Below, piece after piece: positions 1-6,805 of a DNA stretch of 13,387 bases. Position 1 is the stretch's first letter; each line of letters begins with the position of its first letter. Location: contig CAJHIR010000022.1 of assembly GCA_905067535.1 (NCBI GenBank), positions 1 through 13,387 on the forward strand, read 5' to 3'. This DNA is from Candidatus Argoarchaeum ethanivorans. Its GTDB lineage: Archaea; Halobacteriota; Methanosarcinia; Methanosarcinales; EX4572-44. A program made the position numbers and the translations under genes. The notes under the pieces are model-generated. The model was not told the DNA's origin and did no database searches. It was given only the letters and a program-made list of their open reading frames with translations.

Positions 1-18
1 GCGAGGTGACTGAGATAG

Positions 19-278
19 ATGATAGATGTTGCAATAACAAAACTCCGTTCAAAAGGACAAATAGTAATTCCATCAGAAATGCGAGATAATTTTATAGAAG
101 GGAAAAAATTGTCATAATCAAGAGTGGAGAACGATTAATCTTGAAAAAAGTAAGCGATTTTGGTAAGAATTTTGAAGAGGATATTGCTTTTGCTAAAAAA
201 ACGGAAAAAGCCTGGCAGAGTTATGAAAGAGGAGAATTTGTTTCTCTACCTGTTGATAAATTTCTTGAAGAGCTATAA
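19..278 (+). pseudogene. AbrB/SpoVT-family antitoxin, frameshifted
   Basis: From ATG 19, preceded by a GAGGTG ribosome site at 3-8, the frame reads a typical swapped-hairpin AbrB/MazE-type DNA-binding start (ITKLRSKGQIVIPSEMRD) and stops at TAA 115-117. The expected continuation (IVIIKSGERLILKKVSDFG and onward) is intact in the -1 frame from about 105 to TAA 276-278 and ends in PVDKFLEEL, the kind of tail with which such antitoxins wrap their toxin. The frames meet at the run of six A at 103-108, after GGG, so a single missing base explains the break. Together the two parts give about 86 residues, the usual antitoxin length. In this family the protein represses its own operon and neutralises the partner toxin. 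The stop is 2 nt before the toxin start at 281. A sequencing error or a translational -1 slip cannot be excluded. Confidence 0.72.
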
Positions 279-280
279 AA

Positions 281-382
281 ATGTTAAAGGTAGAGCATAA
301 ACACAATTTTTTAAAAAAGACACATAGAATAAATGACAAGTCGGTTAAAGAACAAGTTAAAAATCAAGTGGAACACCAGGTT
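281..382 (+). pseudogene. 5' stub of a RelE-like toxin gene, fused in frame to trpD
   Basis: ATG 281 lies 2 nt after the antitoxin stop, where a toxin gene would begin. The first ~33 residues (LKVEHKHNFLKKTHRIND, then a Lys/Glu/Val helix) look like the opening beta strand and helix of RelE/ParE-type mRNA interferases. The reading frame then passes without a stop into trpD at 383. None of the catalytic or central RelE sequence remains, so the toxin cannot be active. The long frame from 281 would give TrpD a 34-residue leader that the family lacks. The toxin assignment rests on position and composition, because the stub is too short for a firm match. Confidence 0.5.
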
Positions 383-1426
383 ATGAAAAACTATATTCAA
401 AAAATCATACAACACGAAAACCTCGCAAGGAACGAGGCAGAAGATGCAATGCATAAAATATTCACCGAGGCTACTGATGCGCAGATCTCAGCTTTTCTCA
501 TTGCCCTTGCAATGAAGGGCGAAACCATCCAGGAGATAGCAGGACTTGCAGAAGGTATGAGAAAAGCAGCAAGGACAATACGCCCAGACGTGAAAGGGAC
601 GCTCATAGACACCTGTGGTACTGGCGGCGATTCACAGGGTACTGTTAATATCAGCACTGCTGCTGCCATAATCACTGCTTCAGCAGGCATACCTGTAGCC
701 AAGCATGGCAATTATTCCATCACCTCAAAATCTGGTAGTGCGGACCTGCTCAAAACAATGGGCGTAACTATTGACCTACCGCCTGAAAGAGTACAGCAGA
801 GTATTGAGAAAACAGGAATCGGCTTCATGCTTGCACCAGTATTTCATCCTTCAATGAAACGGGTAGCAGGATTACGAAAAGAAATTGGTGTTCGAACCGT
901 GTTCAATATTCTTGGCCCACTGACAAACCCGGCAGGTGCTAAAGCACAATTGATCGGATGCTTCAGTCAAAAGCTTTGTGAAACTCTTGCAACATCACTG
1001 GATATTCTTGGAACAGAAAGAGCCATGGTAGTACACGGGGAGGGACTTGATGAAATTACCACTACAGGAATTACAAACATCACAGAACTTAATAACGGAA
1101 AGATCGCAAGCTATACACTAACTCCGGAAGAGCTTGGAATACAGCGAGCTCTAATCGAAGACATTAGAGGTGGTACGCCGCTGGATAACTCAAAAGATAT
1201 CATCAGAGTGCTTCTTGGAGAGCGTGGAGCAAAACGTGACATTATAGTTTTAAACGCAGCAGCTTCAATTATGTTGGGTGGAAAAGCAGAAAACTTCAGA
1301 GAAGGACTTGTTATTGCAGAAAATACTATTGATAGCGGCAGAGCCTTGAAAAAGTTAAAAGAATTTGTCAAAGAGGCTGGAGATCCTGCCGTACTCGAGG
1401 TTTTAATTAATGAGAGTTCGCGTTAA
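383..1426 (+). CDS. trpD: anthranilate phosphoribosyltransferase
   Basis: TrpD transfers the phosphoribosyl group of PRPP to anthranilate, the second step of tryptophan synthesis, in the cytoplasm. Starting at ATG 383 the protein has 347 residues, the normal family length, and begins with the standard helix (MKNYIQKIIQHENLARNEAE). PRPP/Mg-binding motifs are clear: DTCGTGGD (about 76-83), KHGNYSITSKSGSADLL (about 107-123), and the anthranilate-site block from HPSMKRVAGLRKEIGVR to NILGPLTNP (about 155-183). An upstream in-frame ATG at 281 belongs to a toxin remnant and is rejected as the start. The 3' end overlaps trpF by 17 nt, so translation is probably coupled. trpE, trpG, trpC and trpAB are not in the window. 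No private promoter is obvious; transcription may come through the toxin-antitoxin remnant. Confidence 0.95.
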   Translation: MKNYIQKIIQHENLARNEAEDAMHKIFTEATDAQISAFLIALAMKGETIQEIAGLAEGMRKAARTIRPDVKGTLIDTCGTGGDSQGTVNISTAAAIITASAGIPVAKHGNYSITSKSGSADLLKTMGVTIDLPPERVQQSIEKTGIGFMLAPVFHPSMKRVAGLRKEIGVRTVFNILGPLTNPAGAKAQLIGCFSQKLCETLATSLDILGTERAMVVHGEGLDEITTTGITNITELNNGKIASYTLTPEELGIQRALIEDIRGGTPLDNSKDIIRVLLGERGAKRDIIVLNAAASIMLGGKAENFREGLVIAENTIDSGRALKKLKEFVKEAGDPAVLEVLINESSR

Positions 1427-2099
1427 AATCTGCGGAAACAAAAACATAAGTGAATTAAAACTGGCAATCGATGCTGGTTGTGACGCTGTAGGATTTATTA
1501 CAGAGGTCCCTGTAAATACACCTCGTAATATCACCCTTAGAGCTGCTTCGGAATTGATAAAAAAGGTTCCACCTTTTATTGACAGCGTGCTTGTTATCAT
1601 GCCTGAAACTGCAGAACGGGTCTTTGAAATGGTATACACAGCTCACCCAAAAGTCATCCAGCTTCATAATCTCACCTCATACAAACTACTTGAGGAGATA
1701 CAGGGCCTCAGAGCACAGGGTATAAACATTATACAAACAGTAGCTATTCCGGAGCAAGCAATCGACCAGATCAACAACTTTCACCAGCACATCGAGAACC
1801 TATCAAAGTATGTGGATGCTGTGCTCCTGGATACCCAGATCAGTAAGCGAAGTGGCGGCACAGGCAAAACCCACGACTGGCAGATAAGTAGAGCTATTAC
1901 AGAAAAGTCGTCCTTGCCAGTAATTCTTGCAGGAGGGTTAAACCATCAAAACGTGGAAGATGCAGTAAGAATCGTAAAACCTTTTGCAGTTGATACAGCA
2001 TCCGGTGTTGAAACCGAGGGAGCAAAAGATGAATATAAGGTTAGAATGTTTATTTACCATGCAAAATGTAGATTGGAGGAATCAGTAAAAAATGTATGA
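1410..2099 (+). CDS. trpF: phosphoribosylanthranilate isomerase
   Basis: TrpF carries out the Amadori rearrangement of phosphoribosylanthranilate to CdRP, the step after TrpD. The 229-residue (beta/alpha)8 protein has the catalytic cysteine in VKICG (Cys8), the general acid in VLLDTQ (Asp141), and the phosphate-binding pieces GGTG (149-152), ILAGGL (172-177) and VDTASGVE (194-201). The stretch GFITEVPVNTPR replaces the bacterial GFxFxxxSPR, as I recall from methanogen TrpF proteins. ATG 1410 is chosen because GAGGTT at 1397-1402 gives a good ribosome site inside the end of trpD; the overlap is 17 nt. The 3' end overlaps trxB by 8 nt, so the three genes form one operon. Confidence 0.95.
   Translation: MRVRVKICGNKNISELKLAIDAGCDAVGFITEVPVNTPRNITLRAASELIKKVPPFIDSVLVIMPETAERVFEMVYTAHPKVIQLHNLTSYKLLEEIQGLRAQGINIIQTVAIPEQAIDQINNFHQHIENLSKYVDAVLLDTQISKRSGGTGKTHDWQISRAITEKSSLPVILAGGLNHQNVEDAVRIVKPFAVDTASGVETEGAKDEYKVRMFIYHAKCRLEESVKNV
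2075..2080 (+). promoter_or_regulatory. ribosome binding site of trxB
   Basis: GGAGGA lies 11 nt upstream of ATG 2092, inside the end of trpF. It fixes the trxB start and shows that trxB is translated independently despite the overlap. Confidence 0.7.
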
Positions 2100-3003
2100 T
2101 GTTGTTATTATTGGAGCAGGTCCCGCTGGTATTACAGCCGGAATCTATGCAAAACGAGCTATGTTAAACACCATGCTTGTTGAAAAACTTGGTTACGGTG
2201 GGCAGATTGCCCTCACTGATGTGATAGAGAACTACCCGGGATTTTCTAAGATCACCGGACCAGAGTTGATTCAAAAATTTGAAGAGCACGTTGCAGGTCT
2301 TGGACTTGAAATAACTTATGCGGAAATAGAAAAAATTGAAGATTCCGGTGATGTTAAGATACTTCACACAACCGATGGTGAGAAGATCTCGACACGTTCT
2401 GTTGTTATTGCCACAGGAGCTCATCCAAGCAAACTTGGTGTCCCTGGCGAGACTGCATACACCGGGCGTGGAGTGTCATATTGTGCCACCTGTGACGGGT
2501 TTTTTTTCACAGGCAAGGATGTTGCCTTAGTAGGTGGCGGCGGCACTGCAATTACAGAAGCGATATTTCTCGCAAAAATGGTAAGCAGGGTGTATGTAAT
2601 TCACAGAAGAGATGCGCTTCGGGCTGAGAAAATATTGCAGGAACGTGCTTTTAATAATCCAAAGATAGAGTTTGTATGGAATAGTGTGGTTGAAGAAATA
2701 AAAGGTAGAAAAACCGTAAACACGGTTGTTGTGAAGAACGTTAAAACCGGAAAGCTTCAGGAAATTGCAGTTGATGGCGTGTTTGTTTTTGTAGGCTTAA
2801 AACCAAACACTGATTTTATTGATTGCCAGAAGGACAAGCGCGGCTTTATTAAAACAGATGTAAGTCTTGCAACAAGTATGAGTGGTGTGTTTGCAGCAGG
2901 GGACTGCTGGGATAAACCACTTCGACAGGTGGTAACAGCAGCGGGCGATGGCGCCATTGCATCAGCATCTGTTGAAAAATATCTTGAATCAATGCGGCAT
3001 TGA
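2092..3003 (+). CDS. trxB: thioredoxin reductase (NADPH-type flavoprotein)
   Basis: This is a low-molecular-weight thioredoxin reductase of 303 residues that moves electrons from a pyridine nucleotide through FAD and a CxxC pair to thioredoxin. Visible motifs in order are the FAD dinucleotide fold GAGPAG (8-13), the ATGAHP segment (about 107-112), the redox-active CATCDG (Cys131, Cys134), a second nucleotide fold GGGGTA (148-153), HRRDALR (171-177), whose arginines bind the 2'-phosphate of NADPH, and the C-terminal FAAGDC...QVVTAAGDG FAD block (about 268-288). The second fold has Gly at the position where most homologues have Asn or Asp (GGGNTA/GGGDSA). Retention of HRRxxxR argues for NADPH rather than F420 as donor. 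It is the third gene of the trp fragment operon, an unusual partner for trpDF. A thioredoxin gene is not in the window. Confidence 0.93.
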   Translation: MYDVVIIGAGPAGITAGIYAKRAMLNTMLVEKLGYGGQIALTDVIENYPGFSKITGPELIQKFEEHVAGLGLEITYAEIEKIEDSGDVKILHTTDGEKISTRSVVIATGAHPSKLGVPGETAYTGRGVSYCATCDGFFFTGKDVALVGGGGTAITEAIFLAKMVSRVYVIHRRDALRAEKILQERAFNNPKIEFVWNSVVEEIKGRKTVNTVVVKNVKTGKLQEIAVDGVFVFVGLKPNTDFIDCQKDKRGFIKTDVSLATSMSGVFAAGDCWDKPLRQVVTAAGDGAIASASVEKYLESMRH

Positions 3004-3005
3004 AT

Positions 3006-4271
3006 TTAGACGTCTCTTGGATCTGTAATTTCTCCAGTGAGCGCTGTTGCTGCTGCTGTTGCCGGTGACGAGAGATAAACGAAGGATTCAGCACTTCCCT
3101 GTCTACCTTTAAAATTGCGATTAGAGGTTGAAAGTGTCACTTCTCCAGCTCCAAGCAGTCCAAAAGAGCCGCCCATGCAGGGCCCACAACATGGTGATTC
3201 GACGATTGCTCCTGCTTTTATGAACTGTTTGATATAACCTGCTTTAAGAGCTTTTAAATACTCGGTTCTGGATGCAGGTATTACAAGCAATCTCACTCCT
3301 TTTGCAACCGGCTCACCCCCCATAATCTTTGCTGCAATCTCAAGGTCTTCAAATCTCCCGTTGGTACACGAGCCAATAAAAATCTGGTCGACCTTTGTGC
3401 CTGCAACTTCCTGCACCGGTTTTACATTATCGACATTATGGGGGCACGCAACCATTGGCTCAAGATTGCTCACGTCATAATGTTTTATTTTATAATCGGA
3501 ATCATCATCAGTTCTCCAGTATGAATCAAGTCTAAAGTCTAAAATCCGCTCCTTGATGTATGCTTCAGTGGTTCTGTCAGCTTCTATGATGCCTGCCTTG
3601 CCACCCATCTCAATTGCCATATTTGAGACTGTCATTCGTTCAGAGATGTTCATATTTCGAACAGTTGAACCTGCAAACTCGCAAGCCATATACCTGCCCC
3701 CTTCTGCAGAGACATCACCGATTACATGGAGAATAACGTCCTTGGAGTACACGTGAGCTTGCAGTGCTCCATCAATTACCAATCGAAGGGTTTCCGGCAC
3801 TTTAAACCAGAGCTTTCCTGTGGCAAAGACTGCTGCCATATCGGTACTGCCAATGCCAGTTGAGAATGCCCCGAGTGCCCCGTACGTGCAGGTATGAGAG
3901 TCAGAACCTACAACAAGTTCCCCTGGCTCTACATGCCCCTTTTCAGGGACTACCTGGTGGCACACCCCTTCAAATATGTCGTAGTTGAGTATGTTTTGCT
4001 CCTTTGCAAACTTTCGAAGCAGTATCTGGTTTTCTGCTGCACTCAGGGAATCAGCGGGTGACTGATGGTCAAAGACCATTACAATCTTGCTTGCATCCCA
4101 CACACGAGGATTCTCTTTATTATGCATGATTTCATAAAAACCCTGTAATGCGAGAGGGCCAGTGATATCGTGCGTCATTGCACAATCAATATCTGCAAGT
4201 ACGAAATCACCAGCTTTGACATTCTTACCAGAAGCTTTTGAAAAAATTTTCTCAGAAATTGTTGTTTTCAT
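3006..4271 (-). CDS. 3-isopropylmalate dehydratase / homoaconitase large subunit
   Basis: This is an aconitase-superfamily large subunit of 421 residues, the size of archaeal LeuC/HacA. The [4Fe-4S] ligands are visible: SCTNGR (Cys302) and CCGPCMG (Cys362 and Cys365). The substrate region [23 protein letters not shown] is typical. The family isomerises 2-isopropylmalate (leucine synthesis), citramalate, or homocitrate (coenzyme B chain building in methanogens). Specificity is set largely by the small subunit, which is not next to this gene, so leuC and hacA/aksD cannot be separated here. ATG 4271 is preferred over a TTG 60 nt upstream because GAGG at about 4278-4281 precedes it and homologues begin about here. 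The gene converges on trxB with a 2-nt gap. It appears monocistronic, with its own TATA-like element. Confidence 0.9.
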   Translation of the reverse strand: MKTTISEKIFSKASGKNVKAGDFVLADIDCAMTHDITGPLALQGFYEIMHNKENPRVWDASKIVMVFDHQSPADSLSAAENQILLRKFAKEQNILNYDIFEGVCHQVVPEKGHVEPGELVVGSDSHTCTYGALGAFSTGIGSTDMAAVFATGKLWFKVPETLRLVIDGALQAHVYSKDVILHVIGDVSAEGGRYMACEFAGSTVRNMNISERMTVSNMAIEMGGKAGIIEADRTTEAYIKERILDFRLDSYWRTDDDSDYKIKHYDVSNLEPMVACPHNVDNVKPVQEVAGTKVDQIFIGSCTNGRFEDLEIAAKIMGGEPVAKGVRLLVIPASRTEYLKALKAGYIKQFIKAGAIVESPCCGPCMGGSFGLLGAGEVTLSTSNRNFKGRQGSAESFVYLSSPATAAATALTGEITDPRDV

Positions 4272-4277
4272 GTTACA

Positions 4278-4313
4278 TCCTCTTTTGTTTATTCCTGTTG
4301 ATAATACTTTTCT
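4278..4313 (-). promoter_or_regulatory. probable promoter and ribosome site of the leuC/hacA-type gene
   Basis: Read on the minus strand, an A/T-rich box AAAAGTATTAT (about 4303-4313) is followed ~25 nt later by the predicted transcript start near 4282, and GAGGAT lies 6-11 nt before ATG 4271. Its first part resembles the AAAAGTATA-type box before wtpA. It is a pattern-based prediction only. Confidence 0.4.
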
Positions 4314-4319
4314 AATCAT

Positions 4320-4736
4320 AGAGGCTGTCAAATTACCCCGTGAATTTCGTGTTTCTGATTTGATGGCTATCTGTTCTATTGAGGATTCTTTGGTTTTTAT
4401 CCTGAGAAATGTCTTGTCAAGTGGAATTGTGATTTTATCTGGTTTTTTGTAGTTGTGTGGGTTTTATTTGGTTGAAAAGTTGATAGCTGTACTTCGGAGA
4501 TACTGACCATCGCGTTGCAGTGATTAAAACCCGGAACTTTTTGATATTTCGAAGTAAGGTTTTGGAGAACCAGAGAAGGACACAAAGACGACAAAAGAGA
4601 AAAATAACAAATTTCTGTGATTTAATCTCCCTTCTCATAACCAAATTTTCCAAACGAGTGGAGGGATAAGTGCAACTCGAATTATAGAGAGAGCCTAAAT
4701 TCTTTGCTTTGACCTATTGAGCAAGTGCCCCGGGAC
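4320..4736. other. intergenic region without a convincing gene
   Basis: This belongs to the ~500 nt between the divergent starts of the leuC/hacA-type gene (4271) and the trm5-type gene (4778). Both strands have open frames of 60-100 codons, but none has a ribosome site, family resemblance or sensible composition. A purine-rich stretch at 4565-4605 (CAGAGAAGGACACAAAGACG and on) resembles the low-complexity acacagag-type sequence common in decayed intergenic DNA. A 7-bp inverted match (TACTTCG near 4489, CGAAGTA near 4549) has arms too far apart to mean much. I see no tRNA, no C/D-box pattern and no transposon end. A long 5' leader, a small RNA or gene decay remain possible. Confidence 0.5.
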
Positions 4737-4767
4737 AATAGCAAAGTTTATACTTTGCAATACATCA
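4737..4767 (+). promoter_or_regulatory. promoter of the trm5-type gene with palindromic TATA box
   Basis: GCAAAGT (4741-4747), TTAT, ACTTTGC (4752-4758) form a perfect 7-bp inverted repeat centred on a TTTATA box. The element is preceded by AATA and followed, 14 nt from the centre of symmetry, by ACATCA (4762-4767). With initiation ~25 nt past the box, the transcript would start at about 4775, so the GTG at 4778 would be almost leaderless. The same block precedes mfnA with identical internal spacing. Confidence 0.65.
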
Positions 4768-4777
4768 GATAGGTTTT

Positions 4778-5782
4778 GTGAAACTGATAGCTCTTGTAGT
4801 ATCTACAAAACATGCCGAGGTTGCGATTCGAAGGCTAATTGAATTGCATCTCCTGCACAGTTATGCAAAGGTACATCGTGCTGGTCACTATGTATATTTA
4901 CCGTTAGTATCTGTCCCTAGTGACGCACTTCTTCCTCCTTATAGAATTGATTCGTTTGACTTTGAAGAGCTGCCTCAAAGAAGAACAATTAAAGATATTC
5001 TTGGCTACACCCCTTCTTTTGATGCGATAGGTAATATTGCGATATTGCCTGCCAATTCACCTGATCCACCCGCCGAAGCAGAAGCGATTCTTTCAACACA
5101 AAAAAACATTCATGGCGTGTTTCAATCTATCGCACCAGTAAGTGGTGAGTTTAGAACCAGAATCCTTACCCATATTAAAGGAGAGTGCAGAACTAAAGTA
5201 AAATATCAAGAGTATGGACTCGTCTATGAACTTGATGTGGCACAGGTATATTTTACACCAAGACTTGCTACAGAGCATCACCGAATAGCAGGCAAGGTAG
5301 TTAGTGGAGTGGTTGTAGATATGTTCGCAGGTATCGGGCCATTTAGTATCCCCATTGCAAAAAAGAATCCAAACACGACGGTTATTGCAATAGACAAAAA
5401 TAGAAATGCAGTGCAGTATCTCAAACAAAACATTAAGAGAAATAAAACGAAAAATGTGTGTGCTGTTATTGCCGACTCGATGATGCTGCCACTTGAATGC
5501 AATATCGCCAGCCATCTGATCATGAATCTTCCTCACAGTGCACACCAGTTCCTTGATGAGGCACTGAGGATAATAAAAAATGAGGGCATTATTTACTACT
5601 ATGACATTACAGCTGAAGACGATCTATATCAAACAAGCATACAGGAGATGCAAACGCATGCAGCAGAGTCCGGATGTAGCATAGATGTGATATCACAGCA
5701 CGTTGTAAGATCGTATTCGCCGCACCATTACAACATCTGTATCGAGGCAAGAGTACATAACTTGACTTTCAAAGATAACTGA
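4778..5782 (+). CDS. tRNA (guanine-37 N1)-methyltransferase, archaeal Trm5 type
   Basis: Trm5 methylates N1 of G37 next to the anticodon using S-adenosylmethionine, which prevents frameshifting in translation. The 334-residue length matches the Trm5b group, and the layout is family-like. There is an N-terminal D1-type domain (1-45), then a SFDAIGNIAIL strand (80-90; SYDVVGDLVIL in the Methanocaldococcus enzyme as I recall it), GEFRTR with a conserved RT (about 123-138), VAQVYFTPRL (154-163) followed by a Glu (Glu166) where the family has a catalytic glutamate, the SAM motif DMFAGIGPFS (181-190), AIDKN (204-208), and the catalytic NLPHSAHQFLD (250-260; NLPK in many members). The start is GTG 4778, directly downstream of a strong TATA box. 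It is monocistronic. The paralogue group (5a, b or c) is not certain. Confidence 0.88.
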   Translation: MKLIALVVSTKHAEVAIRRLIELHLLHSYAKVHRAGHYVYLPLVSVPSDALLPPYRIDSFDFEELPQRRTIKDILGYTPSFDAIGNIAILPANSPDPPAEAEAILSTQKNIHGVFQSIAPVSGEFRTRILTHIKGECRTKVKYQEYGLVYELDVAQVYFTPRLATEHHRIAGKVVSGVVVDMFAGIGPFSIPIAKKNPNTTVIAIDKNRNAVQYLKQNIKRNKTKNVCAVIADSMMLPLECNIASHLIMNLPHSAHQFLDEALRIIKNEGIIYYYDITAEDDLYQTSIQEMQTHAAESGCSIDVISQHVVRSYSPHHYNICIEARVHNLTFKDN

Positions 5783-5922
5783 AAAGAACCCCCATTTCCA
5801 GAAATTTTCGATAGCGGTCGTCCGTGATAATCATTTTGGCAGTTAGCACCCCACCAGTTTATCGACGTTCGTTTAAGAGATGAATCATAGTCAAATTGCG
5901 GCGGCACACCCTGCTGCAGTCT

Positions 5923-6708
5923 TTATGTACTATTCCAAATTTTGTGCAGGTATTTTAGCCCTTTTTCACCCTCGTCCACGTTTCGGGATTCGAGCACCAC
6001 ACGCCCTTTAAAATTTGATAAACCCTTGATGACCTTGTTCCAGTCGATGATTCCATCTCCAACCGGCAGATGCTCATCAGTCTCTCCATGATTATCGTGA
6101 GCATGTACATGACTGATTTTTTGTTTAAGTGATAAGAACTCGTCAACCATGTTATTGGTATTAGCATGACCGATGTCAAAGGTGATTCCAAGATTGTCAC
6201 AGCCAATCGTTTCAACCATGCCTTCGATTTCAGCTGCATCCTTTCCAAAAACGTATTTCTGATTCACCATGTTTTCAATGCAAACCATCACTCCGAAATC
6301 GTCGGCGAACTCGCAAAGTTTTTTTATTCCTTTAATGTTGTTTGCCCATGCCATGTCAGGCAACTGCGTGCCAAGAGGTGAGAGGTGTCCGGGGTGAACC
6401 ACTGCAATCTTGATAAATGATGCTGCTCGCCCCAAATATTCCATTTGCTGTCTGATGGTCTCCTGCCAGATATAAGGATTCAGGCTTGCAAGGTTGAGAT
6501 CGGAAAAAGGCAAGTGTAAACTTAACTGGAGACTGGTAGTCTCAAGGATGTTAGCAACTTTTTTCATGGTCTCATCTGTTAGTGTTTGTCTCCCCTCGCT
6601 TACAATTTCCCAACCAGTAAAACCAAGTTCCTCCAACCCGTAAGCCCATTCAAAAGGATCATTCACAAGTGCGAGAGATGAAAAACTTAATCGTGACAAA
6701 ATTGACAT
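5923..6708 (-). CDS. TIM-barrel sugar phosphate isomerase/epimerase-like protein
   Basis: This 261-residue protein belongs to the xylose-isomerase-like TIM-barrel superfamily (AP_endonuc_2 fold), which includes sugar isomerases, epimerases and endonuclease IV. Putative metal ligands are spread in the usual order along the strands: LHLPFSD (His65), VHPGHLSP (His105), CIENM (Glu145), TFDIGHANT (Asp178, His181), VHAHDNHG (His202, Asp204), EHLPVGDG (His213, Asp218) and VVLESRN (Glu240). The short DNA-binding loops of endonuclease IV are not recognisable, so a small-molecule isomerase is more likely; the substrate is unknown. ATG 6708 is chosen because the fold begins at once with SRLSFSSLALVND; the 24 codons upstream have no family character. 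It is divergent from mfnA, with 97 nt between the starts. Confidence 0.8.
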   Translation of the reverse strand: MSILSRLSFSSLALVNDPFEWAYGLEELGFTGWEIVSEGRQTLTDETMKKVANILETTSLQLSLHLPFSDLNLASLNPYIWQETIRQQMEYLGRAASFIKIAVVHPGHLSPLGTQLPDMAWANNIKGIKKLCEFADDFGVMVCIENMVNQKYVFGKDAAEIEGMVETIGCDNLGITFDIGHANTNNMVDEFLSLKQKISHVHAHDNHGETDEHLPVGDGIIDWNKVIKGLSNFKGRVVLESRNVDEGEKGLKYLHKIWNST

Positions 6709-6730
6709 ACACCAGCGTATACATAAACCA

Positions 6731-6740
6731 TAGATAAACA
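6731..6740 (-). promoter_or_regulatory. possible TATA box of the TIM-barrel gene
   Basis: On the minus strand TGTTTATCTA is centred ~28 nt before ATG 6708. Initiation ~25 nt past the box would give an essentially leaderless transcript, which fits the lack of a clear ribosome site. The nearby palindromic TATA at 6758-6775 could also fire in this direction. Confidence 0.35.
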
Positions 6741-6753
6741 CTTCTACTTGCAG

Positions 6754-6784
6754 AATAGGAAAGTTTATACTTTCCCACACATCA
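6754..6784 (+). promoter_or_regulatory. promoter of mfnA with palindromic TATA box
   Basis: GGAAAGT (6758-6764), TTAT, ACTTTCC (6769-6775) form a perfect 7-bp inverted repeat around a TTTATA box. AATA precedes it and ACATCA (6779-6784) follows at the same distance as in the promoter at 4737. A transcript start near 6792 leaves a ~14-nt leader, with GTGAGGT (about 6792-6798) as a short-spaced ribosome site before ATG 6806. The symmetry allows bidirectional use toward the divergent gene at 6708. Confidence 0.65.
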
Positions 6785-6805
6785 ATACGTAGTGAGGTTT
6801 TTCGT

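Noticed and set aside
281..382. In-frame extension giving a 381-residue TrpD from ATG 281
   Set aside because: Family members start at the helix beginning at 383; the extra 34 residues follow an antitoxin gene and look like a toxin start instead.
4162..4452. Plus-strand 96-codon frame
   Set aside because: Half is antisense to the conserved start of the leuC/hacA-type gene; no ribosome site or recognisable family.
4272..4463. Open frame upstream of the leuC/hacA-type ATG, including a TTG start at 4331
   Set aside because: No ATG or GTG and no ribosome site in the extension, whereas ATG 4271 has GAGG and fits homologue length. Mentioned only as a possible trace of lost sequence.
4397..4653. 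Two overlapping minus-strand frames of 65 and 72 codons
   Set aside because: Hydrophobic, cysteine-rich composition typical of translated low-complexity intergenic DNA; no start signals.
5093..5545. Minus-strand 150-codon frame inside the trm5-type gene
   Set aside because: Shadow of a strongly conserved coding sequence; composition (Cys, His, Tyr rich) is not protein-like.
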